From the NCBI GenBank assembly GCA_016748015.1, contig JAAOMT010000786.1:28986-92985 (forward strand): a stretch of 64,000 nt of DNA, written 5' to 3'. Every line of letters begins with the position of its first letter. Within the stretch, counting starts at the first letter, position 1. This document shows positions 1-11,260 of this stretch, in pieces. Source of the DNA: Geosiphon pyriformis. Lineage: Eukaryota; Glomeromycota; Glomeromycetes; Archaeosporales; Geosiphonaceae. A model generated the notes under the pieces. That model saw nothing but the letters and a program-made list of their open reading frames with translations, was not told the origin of the DNA and did no database searches. A program made the position numbers and the translations under genes.

Positions 1-100
1 AGAACATAATTTCGAACCATATAATATTGCCAAATATAACACCAAATTTATTAGCAAAGTTATTGAAAAATTAGAGATAGCATAGGGCAATACATTAATA

Positions 101-523
101 ATGGAAGAAATAGAAATAAGTGAATTAACACCAGACACATTTAGCAACTTGAAAACGAAATTCCCAATTAATTACTGTTATTATCAACTAGGAAAGCACT
201 TGAACATACAAACATTATACTCAAAAGACTCAACTAGAGTGTTTGACAAAACAACTATCCAACTATTAGAACCTTTCATTGGAAAAACCAATACTACATT
301 CCATTCAAAAACAGTTTACAGAATTTTCAAAGCATTTGAAAACTGTCACAAATTATTGTTGGACCCAACCATGAACATAATAACAACCAACAGTATTGGA
401 CGACTTACCAACTTGCAATTTCAAGAATTACAACAACAAATTAATAACACAGTATTGAACCACTATAGTAACTTAGAATTTAATAAAGAAATTAACTTTG
501 ATTTCGATGGAGCTCAATCTTGA
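101..523 (+). CDS. Retrotransposon pol C-terminal domain (intact reading frame, fragment)
   Basis: An open frame of 140 codons starts at an ATG at 101 and ends just before the polypurine tract. Its product matches the region that follows the integrase in the other elements here: a YYQLGxxLNIQxLY motif near residues 27-40, an FN/FD-x-x-I segment, and a C-terminal FDGAQ stretch beside the tract. It is predicted to be mostly alpha-helical. It is the 3' end of a longer gag-pol frame rather than an independent gene; in-frame coding similarity continues upstream of the ATG across a stop at 82-84. The function of this domain is unknown to me. It contains no recognisable integrase, chromodomain or envelope feature. 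Confidence 0.6.
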   Translation: MEEIEISELTPDTFSNLKTKFPINYCYYQLGKHLNIQTLYSKDSTRVFDKTTIQLLEPFIGKTNTTFHSKTVYRIFKAFENCHKLLLDPTMNIITTNSIGRLTNLQFQELQQQINNTVLNHYSNLEFNKEINFDFDGAQS

Positions 524-536
524 AAGGAGGGGATAA

Positions 537-1393
537 TGTTATGGTTTAAGAATTTAGCAAAAAGAATCATAAAAATAATACAAACTATTCAATCATAATA
601 TAGCACAGTAATAATTTTAGAAAGGTAATGATTAACATAGTAGCAAACACCATCTCGCGATAGTGGCAAGCACCAGTTCACAATAGCAGCCAACACCAAC
701 TGGTGATAGCAGCAAGCACCAGATTGAAATATCAAAAAGAAAGTATTTTCTTGTAGAACTACAAACATGTATATATACAGTAGTTTTAATATTGGGAAAG
801 AATCAATCAAGTAATAAAAATCATAACTTATCAAGCAATAGATCCAATTTTATCCAACAAACTCCACTTTAAATCATACTTTCAAATTAAATATCCCAAG
901 AAACCTTTAAAAATCAAAAAGAAATATTTAAAACTGAACTATCACAACCCAAAGTATTAAGAAACTTACTTGTATTATTTATTGAATGAAACTATCATTC
1001 ATCAACTGAAACCCTTGGAAGAATAATCCTTGATCAAGATTATTCACGTTGTTACTAATTGATAAAAGCTTTATTGTGAGAATTAGAAAAGCGCTAAAGA
1101 CCATTAACATTCTGTGTTTCTAGATTAGAGAAACACATCAGACAATTGCAAAGATAGCCTCAGAGAAGACCCCAGACAGTGGGTAGATTTCAGTTCAGCC
1201 TCTGAGAAGGAGTACATAAACACACACAACAATCAAGAATTAAAGAATAACTTACATCACAACAGTAAAAAGAAAGCCTTCAGTGTAACAGTGACATTAT
1301 CACACAAATAGAATTGAGGAACTCACGAAAGACTGATTGTAATTAAAGCAGGATATCAGCAATTAAATATAACAAGAAAACCATTCCGTAACA
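537..1393 (+). repeat. 3' LTR of element I (857 bp)
   Basis: It begins TGTTATGG and ends CCGTAACA, an 8-bp terminal inverted repeat with one mismatch, and sits directly after a polypurine tract. A TATA-like TGTATATATACAG lies near 768-780. Upstream of it (650-725) is a short array built from CACCAxxTGGTG-type palindromes joined by AATAGCAGC/GATAGCAGC spacers. The body is clearly diverged from the other four LTR types in the window, so this is a separate subfamily. Confidence 0.75.
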
Positions 1394-2417
1394 CCACATA
1401 TGGCTATTTTAAAACCACCAAATTGACAATACCACTCATTGAGTTCAAGAAAAAAGAGAAGAAATCTATTTGGAAAGCCTATCAAGTGTTATGGATTGAA
1501 AAAGACCACAACAAGTTATCACCAATACTCTTCTGGAACAATAATGGAAAAGAGAAACAAAAGAAAAGACTTACCTAAAACACCAACCAAGACTGGGAAA
1601 CAAACAATGACTCAAATAAACTACCAACCTGGAAATAGAAAGAAACTGACAAAGGAAAAAAAAAAAGAAAGAAGAAGATATAACTAAAGGAACCACCACC
1701 ACAGAAAAAATAACTAGTGGCTGGAAAAAAGAATACTCACAGGAACTGATCAAGGAACCCCTATATATACCTCTCAAATGTAAGGACTGTGGGAAGAAAC
1801 TTTCTTCTATGGGAGCTTGGGTTGTGCCAGATGAAGATTACTAGATGCAAACCCACTATTATTGTAAGCCTTGTCACTGCAAACACTATGGCTACCCAAA
1901 AAAACAAGGCAAGTAGGACAACAAACCATGTCTTACTTGTGGTGAACAACTATTGGACAAAGAAATGTGAAACAACATTCCTGAATGAGGAGAAACATGT
2001 GATACTTTATGCCAATACACAATTCTTATCAGCAATTGGGTGAGTTATGGTATGCCAATAACTGCTGCCTGACACCATGCGATATTTCACTTGGATGATT
2101 ACTCACACAATGAAGATGAGATCTGATAGATGGCAAATGCCAAAGTAGCAGATATCATGCCTAGCAAAATATTAGAAATTAAGAACAATCCTCTGGAGCC
2201 AGTCAACATTGTTCTGATTCCCAATCCAGATGCTTTTCTGGACCTGGAAGCAGGCCCAGAAGAATTTCATGAGCACTACCAAAATTTGGCACTAACAAAA
2301 GAGGAACAAGAGCAGTGGTTAGCCCAAATAAACACCCGACTATGTAACTATTGTTTGATCTCATGTGACTTTTAATATTGTAATGAGTGTGACCTCATTT
2401 ACAATCCACCACCATGC
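1394..2417 (+). pseudogene. Pol segment: linker and Cys-rich module of element II
   Basis: Read through stops, this gives a charged Lys/Glu/Thr-rich linker (about 1440-1760), then a module with repeated CxxC pairs: CKDCGKKL near 1780, a YYCKPC pair near 1860, and CLTCGEQL near 1930. After a variable spacer comes a second cluster of the form CxxCx3Cx4CxxCx8C at 2341-2418. The same order occurs in the minus-strand element and in the 30007-41551 element. The pairs suggest zinc ribbons; the metal ligand role is inferred from the pattern only. Confidence 0.7.
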
Positions 2418-3449
2418 ATGATCTACATGATTCCAGAAGAGAAACCAATCAGCAGCTGCACATTGGAATTGGAATCAACTTTCAATCCTGATTCAAACTC
2501 TGACAATGACAACAACAAAAATAACAGTTCCAGCTCTGCTCAATATGACAACAAAGATAACAATGATTTGGACTCCAATTCAAATCCCAAAACATACATC
2601 GCACTCCTTGATCTTACCAAGAAGCAAGAACTCAAATGGTTCAGCAATAATAATAAAGATATTATGCCAGAACGTGTACATAATACTAATGCAGGGTTTG
2701 ATCTGAAATATCCAGGGAAATATCCCATTAAATTAGAACCACATTTACACACTTGCATTGATTTGAAAACAGCACTGGAAATTTCAGCAATGACAATAGT
2801 TCAACTAGCATCCAGGAGTAGTTTAGCAAAAAAGGAGATTAACATTAGAGAAGGAATAATTGATACAAGATACATAAGAAATATTATTGCTATGCTACAA
2901 AATGACTCAGAAAAAGCATATATCATAGATCCAAATGAAAAGATAGTACAAACAATCTTTCTATCTCTGGTGAAAGTAGCTCAGCTAGTGTTAGTGAGAA
3001 ACAGGAAAGAATTAGGGATTACAGCTAGAGAGATACAAGGGTTTAGATCAATGGGTAGAATAGATGTACCAGTTAATATGGCAAAGGAAGAAATTGTTGA
3101 CAAAAGAAAAATTATCTCCACCTGTCAATCAATTTCTATTCCACCATATGACCAGTATATGGTAGTTATAGAAAGGAAAGTAAAAGATCAGATACAGATT
3201 TTTGAGACAGAAGCAACACTGTGTAAATCAGGAGAGATTAAACTTATCAATCTTCACATACCAGCCAAAAACCATAATCACATTAAAATTCTCATCTACA
3301 ACAACACAGGAAATATTGTAAAGATACCAGAAGGAACCATCATTGGTTATTTAACCACCGAAATTAAAAACCAACAGCCAAACATCATTCCAGATTTTTC
3401 ACAACTATGCAGATATGTAGATATTACATCACAAACCATATACAGATGA
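2418..3449 (+). pseudogene. dUTPase-like domain and pre-RT linker of element II
   Basis: An open stretch of 343 codons that is an internal part of the pol frame. After an Asp/Asn/Ser-rich low-complexity spacer (residues about 24-57) come the five motifs of the trimeric dUTPase family: motif I AGFDL (92-96), motif II RSSLA (133-137), motif III GIIDTRYIRN (146-155) with the catalytic-type Asp149 and the Tyr152 that stacks on uracil in known enzymes, motif IV EKIVQTI (174-180), and a degraded motif V REIQGFRSMG (204-213). The enzyme family hydrolyses dUTP to dUMP and diphosphate, limiting uracil incorporation in cDNA. A beta-rich linker with EGTIIGYLT (residues about 308-316), typical of the run-up to Ty3 RT, follows. 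Activity is doubtful because motif V is eroded. Confidence 0.85.
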
Positions 3450-4860
3450 AAAAAATATTATCTGCTCCAACAGGAACAATTGAAACAGATGAACATGAGG
3501 AACTTAGACCCACTACAATATATGCAACTTAAGATGTTACTCAACAATTTCAATGACATCTTTGCCAGTGAAAATGAATTCAGCAGAATTAACATAATCT
3601 AGCATCAAATTAAGACCAAAGATACAATGCCAATTAAACAACAAGCATACAGAGTACTACCAGCCAGCCATGAAATCATTTGTCAAGAAATCAATCAGAT
3701 GCTTGACAACAAATTAATTCAATTATCAATGAGTCTATGGTCATTACCAGTAGTATTGGTCTATAAGAAGAATGGAAAAATCCATTTTTGGGTGGACTAC
3801 CAAAAACTGAATAAAGTAACTAAAGGTGATAGCTATCCAATACCAAAGATCCAAGAATTATTTGATGTTTTTGGCAAGAAGAAATAGTTCTTAACATTAA
3901 ATTTAGACAGTGGTTACTGACAAGTAGCCATGAAGCCAGAAGATAAGGAGAAAACAGCTTTCACAACACGAGAAGGGAATTTTGAAGTTATGTCATTTGG
4001 CTTGATGAATGCACCAGCAATATTCCAATGGCTTATGAAAATTGTCTACACTAGACTACTGTGAAAATTAGTAGTTGTTTACTTAAATGACATCAATGTG
4101 TTCTCAAAAACATTTGATGATCATCTACATCATCTCCAACAAGTGTTTAAAAGACTAAAAAGAGCCAAATTAAAGCTAAATGCAACCAAATATTTCTTTA
4201 AAAAAACTGAACTTAAATTTTTAGAGCATGTTGTAAGCAAAGATGGAATCAAAATGGATCCAGACAAGATTAAAACTGTCAAAAACTTTCCAGTACCAAA
4301 TAATCTCACAGAATTGAGAGCATTCTTAGGATTTGCTGGATACTACTACCACTTTATTAAAGACTTTTCCAAAATAGCTCAACCACTATACCAGCTCTAA
4401 ACAAAGAACACCAAATATAAATAGACAGAAACCCAATAAGAAGCTTTTGATACATTAAGAAGAAAGCTTATTCAAGCTCCAGTACTGATCTATTCAGATC
4501 ATAGCAAGCCATTTATAATTACAACTGATGCATCTGGTCAAACATTGGGAGCAGTACAGAAAGGATCAGATGGAAGAGAACATCCAGTAGCTTACACCAG
4601 TAGAAGTTTAAGTCCAGTGAAAAAGAACTATAGAACTCCAGTACTAGAATACTTAGCTATCTATTAGGCTGTCATCAAATGAAAAAAATACTTGAGTCAG
4701 AAGTTTGATGTATACACTGATCACAAAGGATTGACTTTAATCCAGAAGCAAGAATTTGGAAACAATTGCCATGCCAGATGAAAAATAGAACTTTCATCAT
4801 TCAATTATACAGTACATTATAAAAAAGAAAAAAACAATAAAAATACCAATGGATTGTTAC
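3450..4860 (+). pseudogene. Reverse transcriptase and RNase H of element II (degenerate)
   Basis: Frames with stops encode Ty3-type RT: the MLDN...LIQ...S-PVVLV entry segment near 3700-3770, a LDSGY motif near 3905 and the catalytic box at 4080-4091. That box reads YLND where the family has YxDD, so the first catalytic aspartate is lost. The thumb motif (FLGFAGYY near 4325) follows. Then come the RNase H start (ITTDASGQ near 4520), a YRTPVLE segment and the YTDHKGL segment near 4715. Stops at former Trp and Gln positions (for example near 4423-4438) confirm decay. Confidence 0.85.
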
Positions 4861-5094
4861 AAATGAGACAAATCTAAAAACATTTCAACCCAAAAATATA
4901 ACAAAAGATGAATATACAAAAATACCAACAACTCCAACATTATATAAATACCCAATTGTTCAAGAAAAAATTATCTTAACAGGAACAAAGAAACATAAAA
5001 CAACAATCAAAATATTTTATCAACCATCAAAATATACTTTACCAGAGGAACAGAAGAAATCCAGATTAACCAACCAGAGTAATCACTAAACTAG

Positions 5095-5687
5095 AGAAAG
5101 AAACAATACTATTTAACATGCATTCAGATCCAACAGTAGAACATTTTCATAAAGAAGCAACCATGGAAAGAACCAAAAAAAGATATTATTGGTCATTAAT
5201 ATATCCAGACATTATTCAATACGTTTAAAGTTGTAATGCTTGTCAAAGAAGAGGTGGAACAAAACTCAGTGAATTATTAAGACCAATCAAAGTAGAACAA
5301 CCATTTGACTGTATTGGAATTGACTTAGTAGGATCATTAACAATCACCAGTAGAGGCAACAAATATATTGCAGTAGCCATGGACTATCTCACTAAATGGC
5401 CAGAAGCAAAAGCCATTCAAAGAGCAGATGCAGAATCTGTTGCTGAATTCATTCATCAAGATTTGATTTGTCAACACGAATGTTCAAAAGAACTACTATC
5501 AAATTAAGAAACCCACTTTGTGAACAGAACATTGACAGAATTAAGTCAAAAATTTGGAATTAAAAGACCATTATCATTATCATACCATCCACAAACAAAT
5601 AGCTTAGTTGAAAAATTTAATAGAACACTATGTGAAGCAATAGCCAAAATTAGCCAAAAAAATCAGGACAAATGGAATTTGTTTATA
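5095..5687 (+). pseudogene. Integrase N-terminal and core part of element II
   Basis: The HHCC zinc domain (HFHKEAT near 5145; CNACQRRG near 5235) precedes an rve-type core with the first catalytic Asp in GIDLV near 5320 and a DYLTKWPEAKA motif near 5380. The second motif reads LLSN*ETHF near 5500, so the second catalytic Asp has become Asn. The coding sequence is cut at 5687 by the pogo-like transposon and resumes at 9953 at the matching codon. Confidence 0.85.
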
Positions 5688-5962
5688 CAGTAAACTCTCT
5701 CTATAGTCCCTTTGGTTATAGTCATTATCTTCTTATAATCATATTTTTTTAAAAACCAAAACCATTTATATATAATATTATATCCTTATAGTCACTTTTA
5801 CTATATATATCTTCTTATAGTCTCTATTCTCATAAATATGATAGCAGAATATAAGTAATTTTCACTCTCTATAGTCACACTATAATTATATAATATTAGA
5901 TATGAACATTAGATGTCATCTCATATTTAATCAGACATATATAGCCAGAGAAATTTCTTGAT

Positions 5963-6507
5963 TTGTCAATGGAAATCATTTTTTTTATGATAGTAAAAAA
6001 AATTAGAGAAGTTTCTGGAAATGATTGTAGAACACTAAACAAAATTTCTCAAATATTACAACATTCAATTACTCTTCTTTATAAGCTGCCACTGCTATCA
6101 GAAGACAATAATGGAACTATTATATCTGGCTTGTTGTTTGCGGGTATTCTGAGAGTTTTAATAATAGTTGACATATGGTACAGTACTGCTGCTTTTGGTG
6201 CTTTGGAGACTAGTGGTGCTTTAGAGACTAATAGTGCTTTGGAGACTGTTGCTGCAAGTATCAATGAAGTTACTTTGGATCAAATTTTGGCTAATGAGAT
6301 TACTTTTTCTCCATATTGGAAGAAAAAATTAACAGATTTACAAACAAGAATAATGGTCTAATGGGATTCTTCGAGAACAAGTTTGTTAATGGGATATTGC
6401 TTGAGCAAATCAACTGGGAACAGAGTTCAAATTTACCTTTCCTTAGGAAGAGAAATGTAACCAGTAATAAAAATCAGAGCATAAGGATTCTAATATATAC
6501 CCAATAA
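5963..6507 (+). other. Unassigned open stretch inside the pogo-like element
   Basis: A 132-codon open frame (5963-6361), overlapped by a second one in another frame (6316-6507), shows a threefold GALET/SALET-type tandem repeat near residues 77-92 and a hydrophobic stretch before it. I do not recognise a domain. It may be a decayed passenger, part of an older insertion, or chance coding potential. No function is proposed. Confidence 0.25.
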
Positions 6508-6899
6508 ATACATTTTCACACCAACTTTGACATTCACAATTAAAAAAGGGCTCTATACTAGCAATCATATTCATTATTTGACCAATATTTAGTATTAGCG
6601 AGCAAAAGTTTGACTGATAGTTTTAAAGATGTATTAAAAATCAACTTTTTTGGAGCAAATAAATCCATGTTGTATGCTTTTCATAATCCAAACATAATCA
6701 TGCAGAATAGAGATTCGGATCTAGACTCAACATATAATGTTTTAAAAATACCAATTATAAATGGTAATGCATCCAACCCAAAGTAAACAAAACTGTACAC
6801 AATACAATATATTTCTAACTTCTTGAAAGATATTTATTAGGCTGTCACATGATTAACTTAATAAGCTTCGAAAACATGATTACTTAAAAGAGGTATTAA

Positions 6900-7800
6900 A
6901 GAGTTAATAATAGGTAATAGTTGTGAATTTATTAACAGATTTATATTTTTTGATAATCTGCTTCTTTACTTGTTACTGGAATTGGTTTCTAAGTACCTAA
7001 TAATGTTTTCTTAATTTGCCTTGTTTTAAGAAAGTCTATTCTTTTCATCTATGCAATTTCACTGAATTTTTTCATTTTTTTGCTTAATATTCATTCATGG
7101 CCAATATCATAAAAAACATGATTAAAGACATTTGGATTTACAAACTGTGTCTTTCTTATCTGAACTCAAAATTGATTTGATTCAGCAATAAAGCTAAGAC
7201 ATATACAAGACCTATATATTTAACTTTTAGAATATCCGATAACATTAAAAAGATTAGTATGTAATCTCTTAAATTTGATACAGTTGCACACTGCAATTTC
7301 CCAATGCCATTGTAAAAGTGTAAAAGGAATCAATAATTTGAGTGTTTTGTTAAATTTTTCAAGTATTGTATCATGGCCTTGATGTTAATTTGAAAGTTTA
7401 GATCAAGAAATTACAATTTTTTCCTGAATCAGCTTGCAAACTTTAGGCTTCAATTGTAGCCATTGTTCTTTATTAGCAATTTCAATTAATTGGTAAATAA
7501 AATAGCACCAAACAGACCAAATTAATGCAAACATTTGTCTAGCCGCAAGTTTTAATGAAGACCTATTAAAACAAACTCCAGTGCAAAAGTTAATAATTGC
7601 TTGTAAATAAAAAAAGACTTGTTCATACTTTAATCTGAACATGAGATCTGTTTTATTTTGGGCCTATTCTAAGTAATCTTCAACAGATGAATTTTTCTTA
7701 GAAACAATATATGGCCACATTAATTTGGAAGCTATTGCATGCTTATATATATTACATATTGAATCTCATAACTTATAATGATCAGGACATTTTTTAAAAA
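6900..7800 (-). pseudogene. Unidentified minus-strand coding remnant inside the pogo-like element
   Basis: On the minus strand, one frame read through scattered stops gives a long protein-like sequence. It runs from about 7740 down through an open stretch (7642-7403, with RSSLKLAARQMFA) and on past a stop into HQGHDTILEKFNKTLK near 7350. Codon-level continuity across stops and a normal amino acid mix suggest a former gene opposite to the transposase. No known domain is recognised. It could be a second transposon gene or an older insertion captured by the pogo-like element. Confidence 0.4.
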
Positions 7801-8252
7801 ACTGCAGTTGACTTTCACTCCAATATTTCTGACATTGTGCAAAGTATTTTATATCAATATTTCAATTAATATAGGCATTGCTGTGTTTAGAAAGCTTAAC
7901 AACATAACATTGTGCTATCTTCTATGCAATTATGCAAGTATGCAAAGGATCAAATTAACAGCCTTTATTATTGATCATCAGTTGGGAGTAAGAGGCAAAA
8001 AGTGTCGCAGATATATTATCGAAATTAGGTTTTTTTTTACCAAAAATCTGTTATTTGTACTTAGAATCCTACAGTTAGATTAAAACCTTCATTTTTATAA
8101 TTTGGCCTGCTTTTTATAATCTGAAGCACTTCATATAACATGAGACACCTCACATGTCCGATTAGATATAAGGCAAAATAACATTTGAGACATAATAGAT
8201 ACATCAACGCATTATAAAAGCAAAATGCAATAAAAAGTGTGTTTTTATTAAC

Positions 8253-9811
8253 ATGCCAAAAAATGCAAACCAAAAACAAGCAGCAATCTTCTTGAAGACT
8301 AAAAAGGCTCTCTGCCAGTACAAACTAGAGCATCCTGACTACTTAGCAAATAGACTTATCAAAATATTTAATCTAAAGATTAATCACTTCACTGTAATAA
8401 AGATACTTGTGAAATCAGACCAATGGATTAAAAAGAATGTATCTGGCAACTCTGGTCAATTGACAAAGGACAAAAAAGAGATGTTTCCGAAAATAAATAA
8501 TGCACTGGGAGAATAGATGCTTGGAACACTAACTACCAACTGCATTCTTACTGGAAAAATTTTACAAATAAAAGCCCTCAAGTTTGCTGAAAAGTTTCTG
8601 GAAGAAAATAACTTTAAAGCATCAGATAGTTGGTTAGAAAAGTTCAAGAAATGTCATAATTTGCACCACATTAAAATGCATAGTGAAGCAAACAGTGCCC
8701 TTTTGGAAATTTTACCAGAAGAATGAGAGAAACTGCATGAGATTATTAGCAAATATGATCTAAATGATGTTTACAATGCTGATAAGACAGCATTATTCTT
8801 TAGAATGCTACCAAATGCAACTTTGGCAACAAGATTTACCTTTGGCACCAAACGTGATAAGAGTTGAATTACCATACTTCTTGCTTGTAATGTAACAGGT
8901 AGCATTAAGTTGCAGTCTTTAATTATCAGCAAAGCCACAAAGCCACGATGTTTTCGCAATATTAATATGAATGCACTTCCAATTACTTATCATTACAATA
9001 CAAAAGCATAGATGTAAACCAATATTTTTAGTAAATGGTTTAATTTATTAAATGAAAAAATGTGTTGTAAGAAAAAAAGATTTTGCTATTGCTTAATAAT
9101 GCTGGTCTCCATGATAGAGAATCTTCTGTATTATCTAATATTATAATTAGATACCTACTATCTAATACAACATCTTATTTGCAATCATTAAATACAGGAA
9201 TTATTGCATCTTTTAAGACACAATACCGAAAGTTGTTTCTTTTTCATCTTATTAATCAGTATGATGACAAGATTCCAATATCAACAGTAATATTAAAGAA
9301 TGTGGTTGACTTTCTAATTGATGCATGGTCAGCAGTAATAACAACTACAATCCAAAACTGTTGGTGTCATATGAAAATTCTGAATAATAGTCAAATGCCA
9401 GCCCATCTATTAAATATTAAACAAGAACTCTTATAAGAAGTACAAGTTCTTATTAAGCATGTTAATATTGACAAGCTATTGGCAATAGACTTCATTAATA
9501 TTGACAAGTTTGAACTATTATTCACTTATGTTTTAGAGAATAAAATTGTGAATCTTATTAATAACAAGTATAGTGGAAATTCTAATGCAAATGAAGATTT
9601 AGAAAGTGAAAATGAAGATGAATCTTTGCCTTTGCTATCTATACATTAAGGTAAAATTGCACTTGAAGATACATTGCGTTATTGTGAAGAGCAGTATAGT
9701 AAAAAAGTTGATTCAGATTTTTTTAAAACTTTGAGAACATTAATTCGTAATACTGTTCTCAAAGTTCAAGAAGAGAAAAAACAGTTGTAAATAGATAGCT
9801 TTTTTAAATAA
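8253..9811 (+). pseudogene. pogo/Tigger-like transposase (degenerate)
   Basis: It starts at an ATG (8253) with a CENP-B/pogo-type helix-turn-helix (KIFNLKINHFTVIKIL at about residues 37-52), then a second DNA-binding block (EENNFKASDSWLEKFKKCHN) and the catalytic core: NADKTALFF near 8775 (family NADET), LLNNAGLHD near 9086 (family D-N-A-x-x-H) and NTTSYLQSLNTGIIASFK near 9155 (family LDAG). Two of the three catalytic Asp positions read Asn. Stops occur at about 8514 and 8724, and the frame shifts near an A-run at about 9075. The tail is acidic (9590-9640) and ends with Q-x-x-I-D-S-F-F, a PCNA-binding-peptide pattern. The transposase is inactive. Confidence 0.88.
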
Positions 9812-9952
9812 AATATATATAATTGGTTATTATATTATGCATGTGATATATAGATCATGTGATAAGATATTGATCATTTTTTATAGTCCCATCTCTCTAT
9901 AGTTACCACAAATGTGCTGACCAAAAAGTGTGATTATAAAGAGAGTTCACTG

Positions 9953-11246
9953 TACTATCAGTATTATTTGCTTATCGGACAATAAAGCAAGATACCACAT
10001 AAGCAACACTATTTGAATTGGTATACAGTAGAACAGCAACATTACCAGTTAAGATAGAAGTCAAAATATATCCAACAGAATTAATAACAGAAGATAATTT
10101 CCAAAAAACATTGTTAAAAAAAACATATGACTTAATGGAAACACTAGAAAACAGATGACAAAAAGCAGCTGATAACATCTAAAAGTCACAAAAAAAGCAA
10201 AAAAAACAACATGATAACCAACTATCAGACAAACCAGTTAAATTTAAGATTGGAGACAAAGTATTATTACATTGTACTAAAACAAAAAAACAATGGAGTG
10301 GAAATTTGACCCCAAATAGGACAGATCATTTCACATAAAAAAAATTCTAAGAAATGGAGCTTATAAATTAAGATGGAACAACAAAATCTTAGCCAAAGCA
10401 ACACATGGTAATAGACTGAAACCATATCACCAGATAGTATTATCATCTACCAATAACATTCTACAATTGAGAGTACAAAGAATATTAGTTTAACCAGAGG
10501 AGATTCCACAAGATCTGGAATCAATCATAGTTATCAAACCAAACACATCAAATTGAACAACCAAAAGAATATATAAAGACACAGTATACATGACAAAAGC
10601 AACCAAGAAAATAGAAATACCAGATTATATTCACACTATAGTTTAACAATTGTTCCAGGCCTTAAGTCAACAACAGTTAGACATAGAAATTGTTATTAAC
10701 AACCAAATAATTTGCTATTGAAACACCCAAAGAAAGACAAAGAATACACCATATCAGCAGCCACCAAAGAATAATAAAAACTGGACAGATAAATTAATAG
10801 AAAAAGTGAAGAACACTTTTGAGAAAATACTTATTATGACACCAACAGAAGAGCTTACAAAAGAAAATTAGAAGCAATGGATAGAACGACTTTCAATATT
10901 ATATTGCTACTACCAGTTAGGTCAAAAGTTAAATATTCAGGAGTTGTATATCAACAAATCCAAGAGAATATTCAACCAAGACATAATACAACAAATTGAA
11001 GAATTTATCAGAAAAAAAATAAATTTAACACTACATGTTAAAACAATGTACCGACTACACAACATATTTTGGAACTATTCAGAAATACTGTTACACTCAG
11101 ACATGGAAATCATAATCATTAACCAATAAGGAAAAATAAACAATACACAAGTAGAAGACATAAAAAACAGAGTCAAACAAACAATACTTGAAAAAAAAAT
11201 ATTAGAATTAATTCAAAACAAAGATTTCAACAGAGCTCAATATTAA
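9953..11246 (+). pseudogene. Integrase C-terminal part and extra C-terminal domain of element II
   Basis: It continues the integrase after the pogo-like insertion (LFAYRTIKQDTT-like segment near 9965), then a basic linker and the FKIGDKVLL motif near 10240. About 290 further codons form the extra C-terminal domain: YCYYQLGQKLNIQELY near 10905 and IKNRVKQTILE near 11160. It ends with NKDFNRAQY just before the polypurine tract. Stops are frequent. The domain is shared with elements I, III, IV and the minus-strand copy and is of unknown function. Confidence 0.75.
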
Positions 11247-11260
11247 AAAAGAGGAGATAA

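Larger units (their letters stand above)
1..1393 (+). mobile_element. Element I: 3' end of a Ty3-type LTR retrotransposon
   Basis: The left window edge cuts this element. It shows the end of the pol C-terminal domain, a polypurine tract (AAAGGAGGGGATAA, 523-536) and a 3' LTR. Immediately after the LTR the sequence switches to the protease-downstream coding region of another copy (element II). The join corresponds to the place where the minus-strand and 30007-41551 copies are uninterrupted, so element I is read as nested in element II. Its 5' part and 5' LTR would lie left of the window. The target-site duplication cannot be checked here. Confidence 0.8.
5688..9952 (+). mobile_element. pogo/Tigger-like (Tc1/mariner superfamily) DNA transposon, 4265 bp
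   Basis: Terminal inverted repeats CAGTRAACTCTCTYTATA bound the element; left and right copies differ only by transitions. It is flanked by TA on both sides (5686-5687 and 9953-9954), the target duplication of this superfamily. Removing the element and one TA restores the integrase reading frame of element II as seen in element III at 13918. Subterminal copies of CTCTCTATAGT occur inside both ends (5693-5704, about 5865-5876, about 9891-9903). It carries a degenerate transposase at the right and about 2.3 kb of unexplained sequence at the left, far more than a pogo element needs. Confidence 0.9.

Noticed and set aside
5688-9952. Reading the 5.7-10 kb insertion as a second LTR element or a LINE
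   Set aside because: Perfectly placed TA duplication, CAGT-type inverted termini and a pogo-type transposase identify a DNA transposon. No RT or LTR is present.
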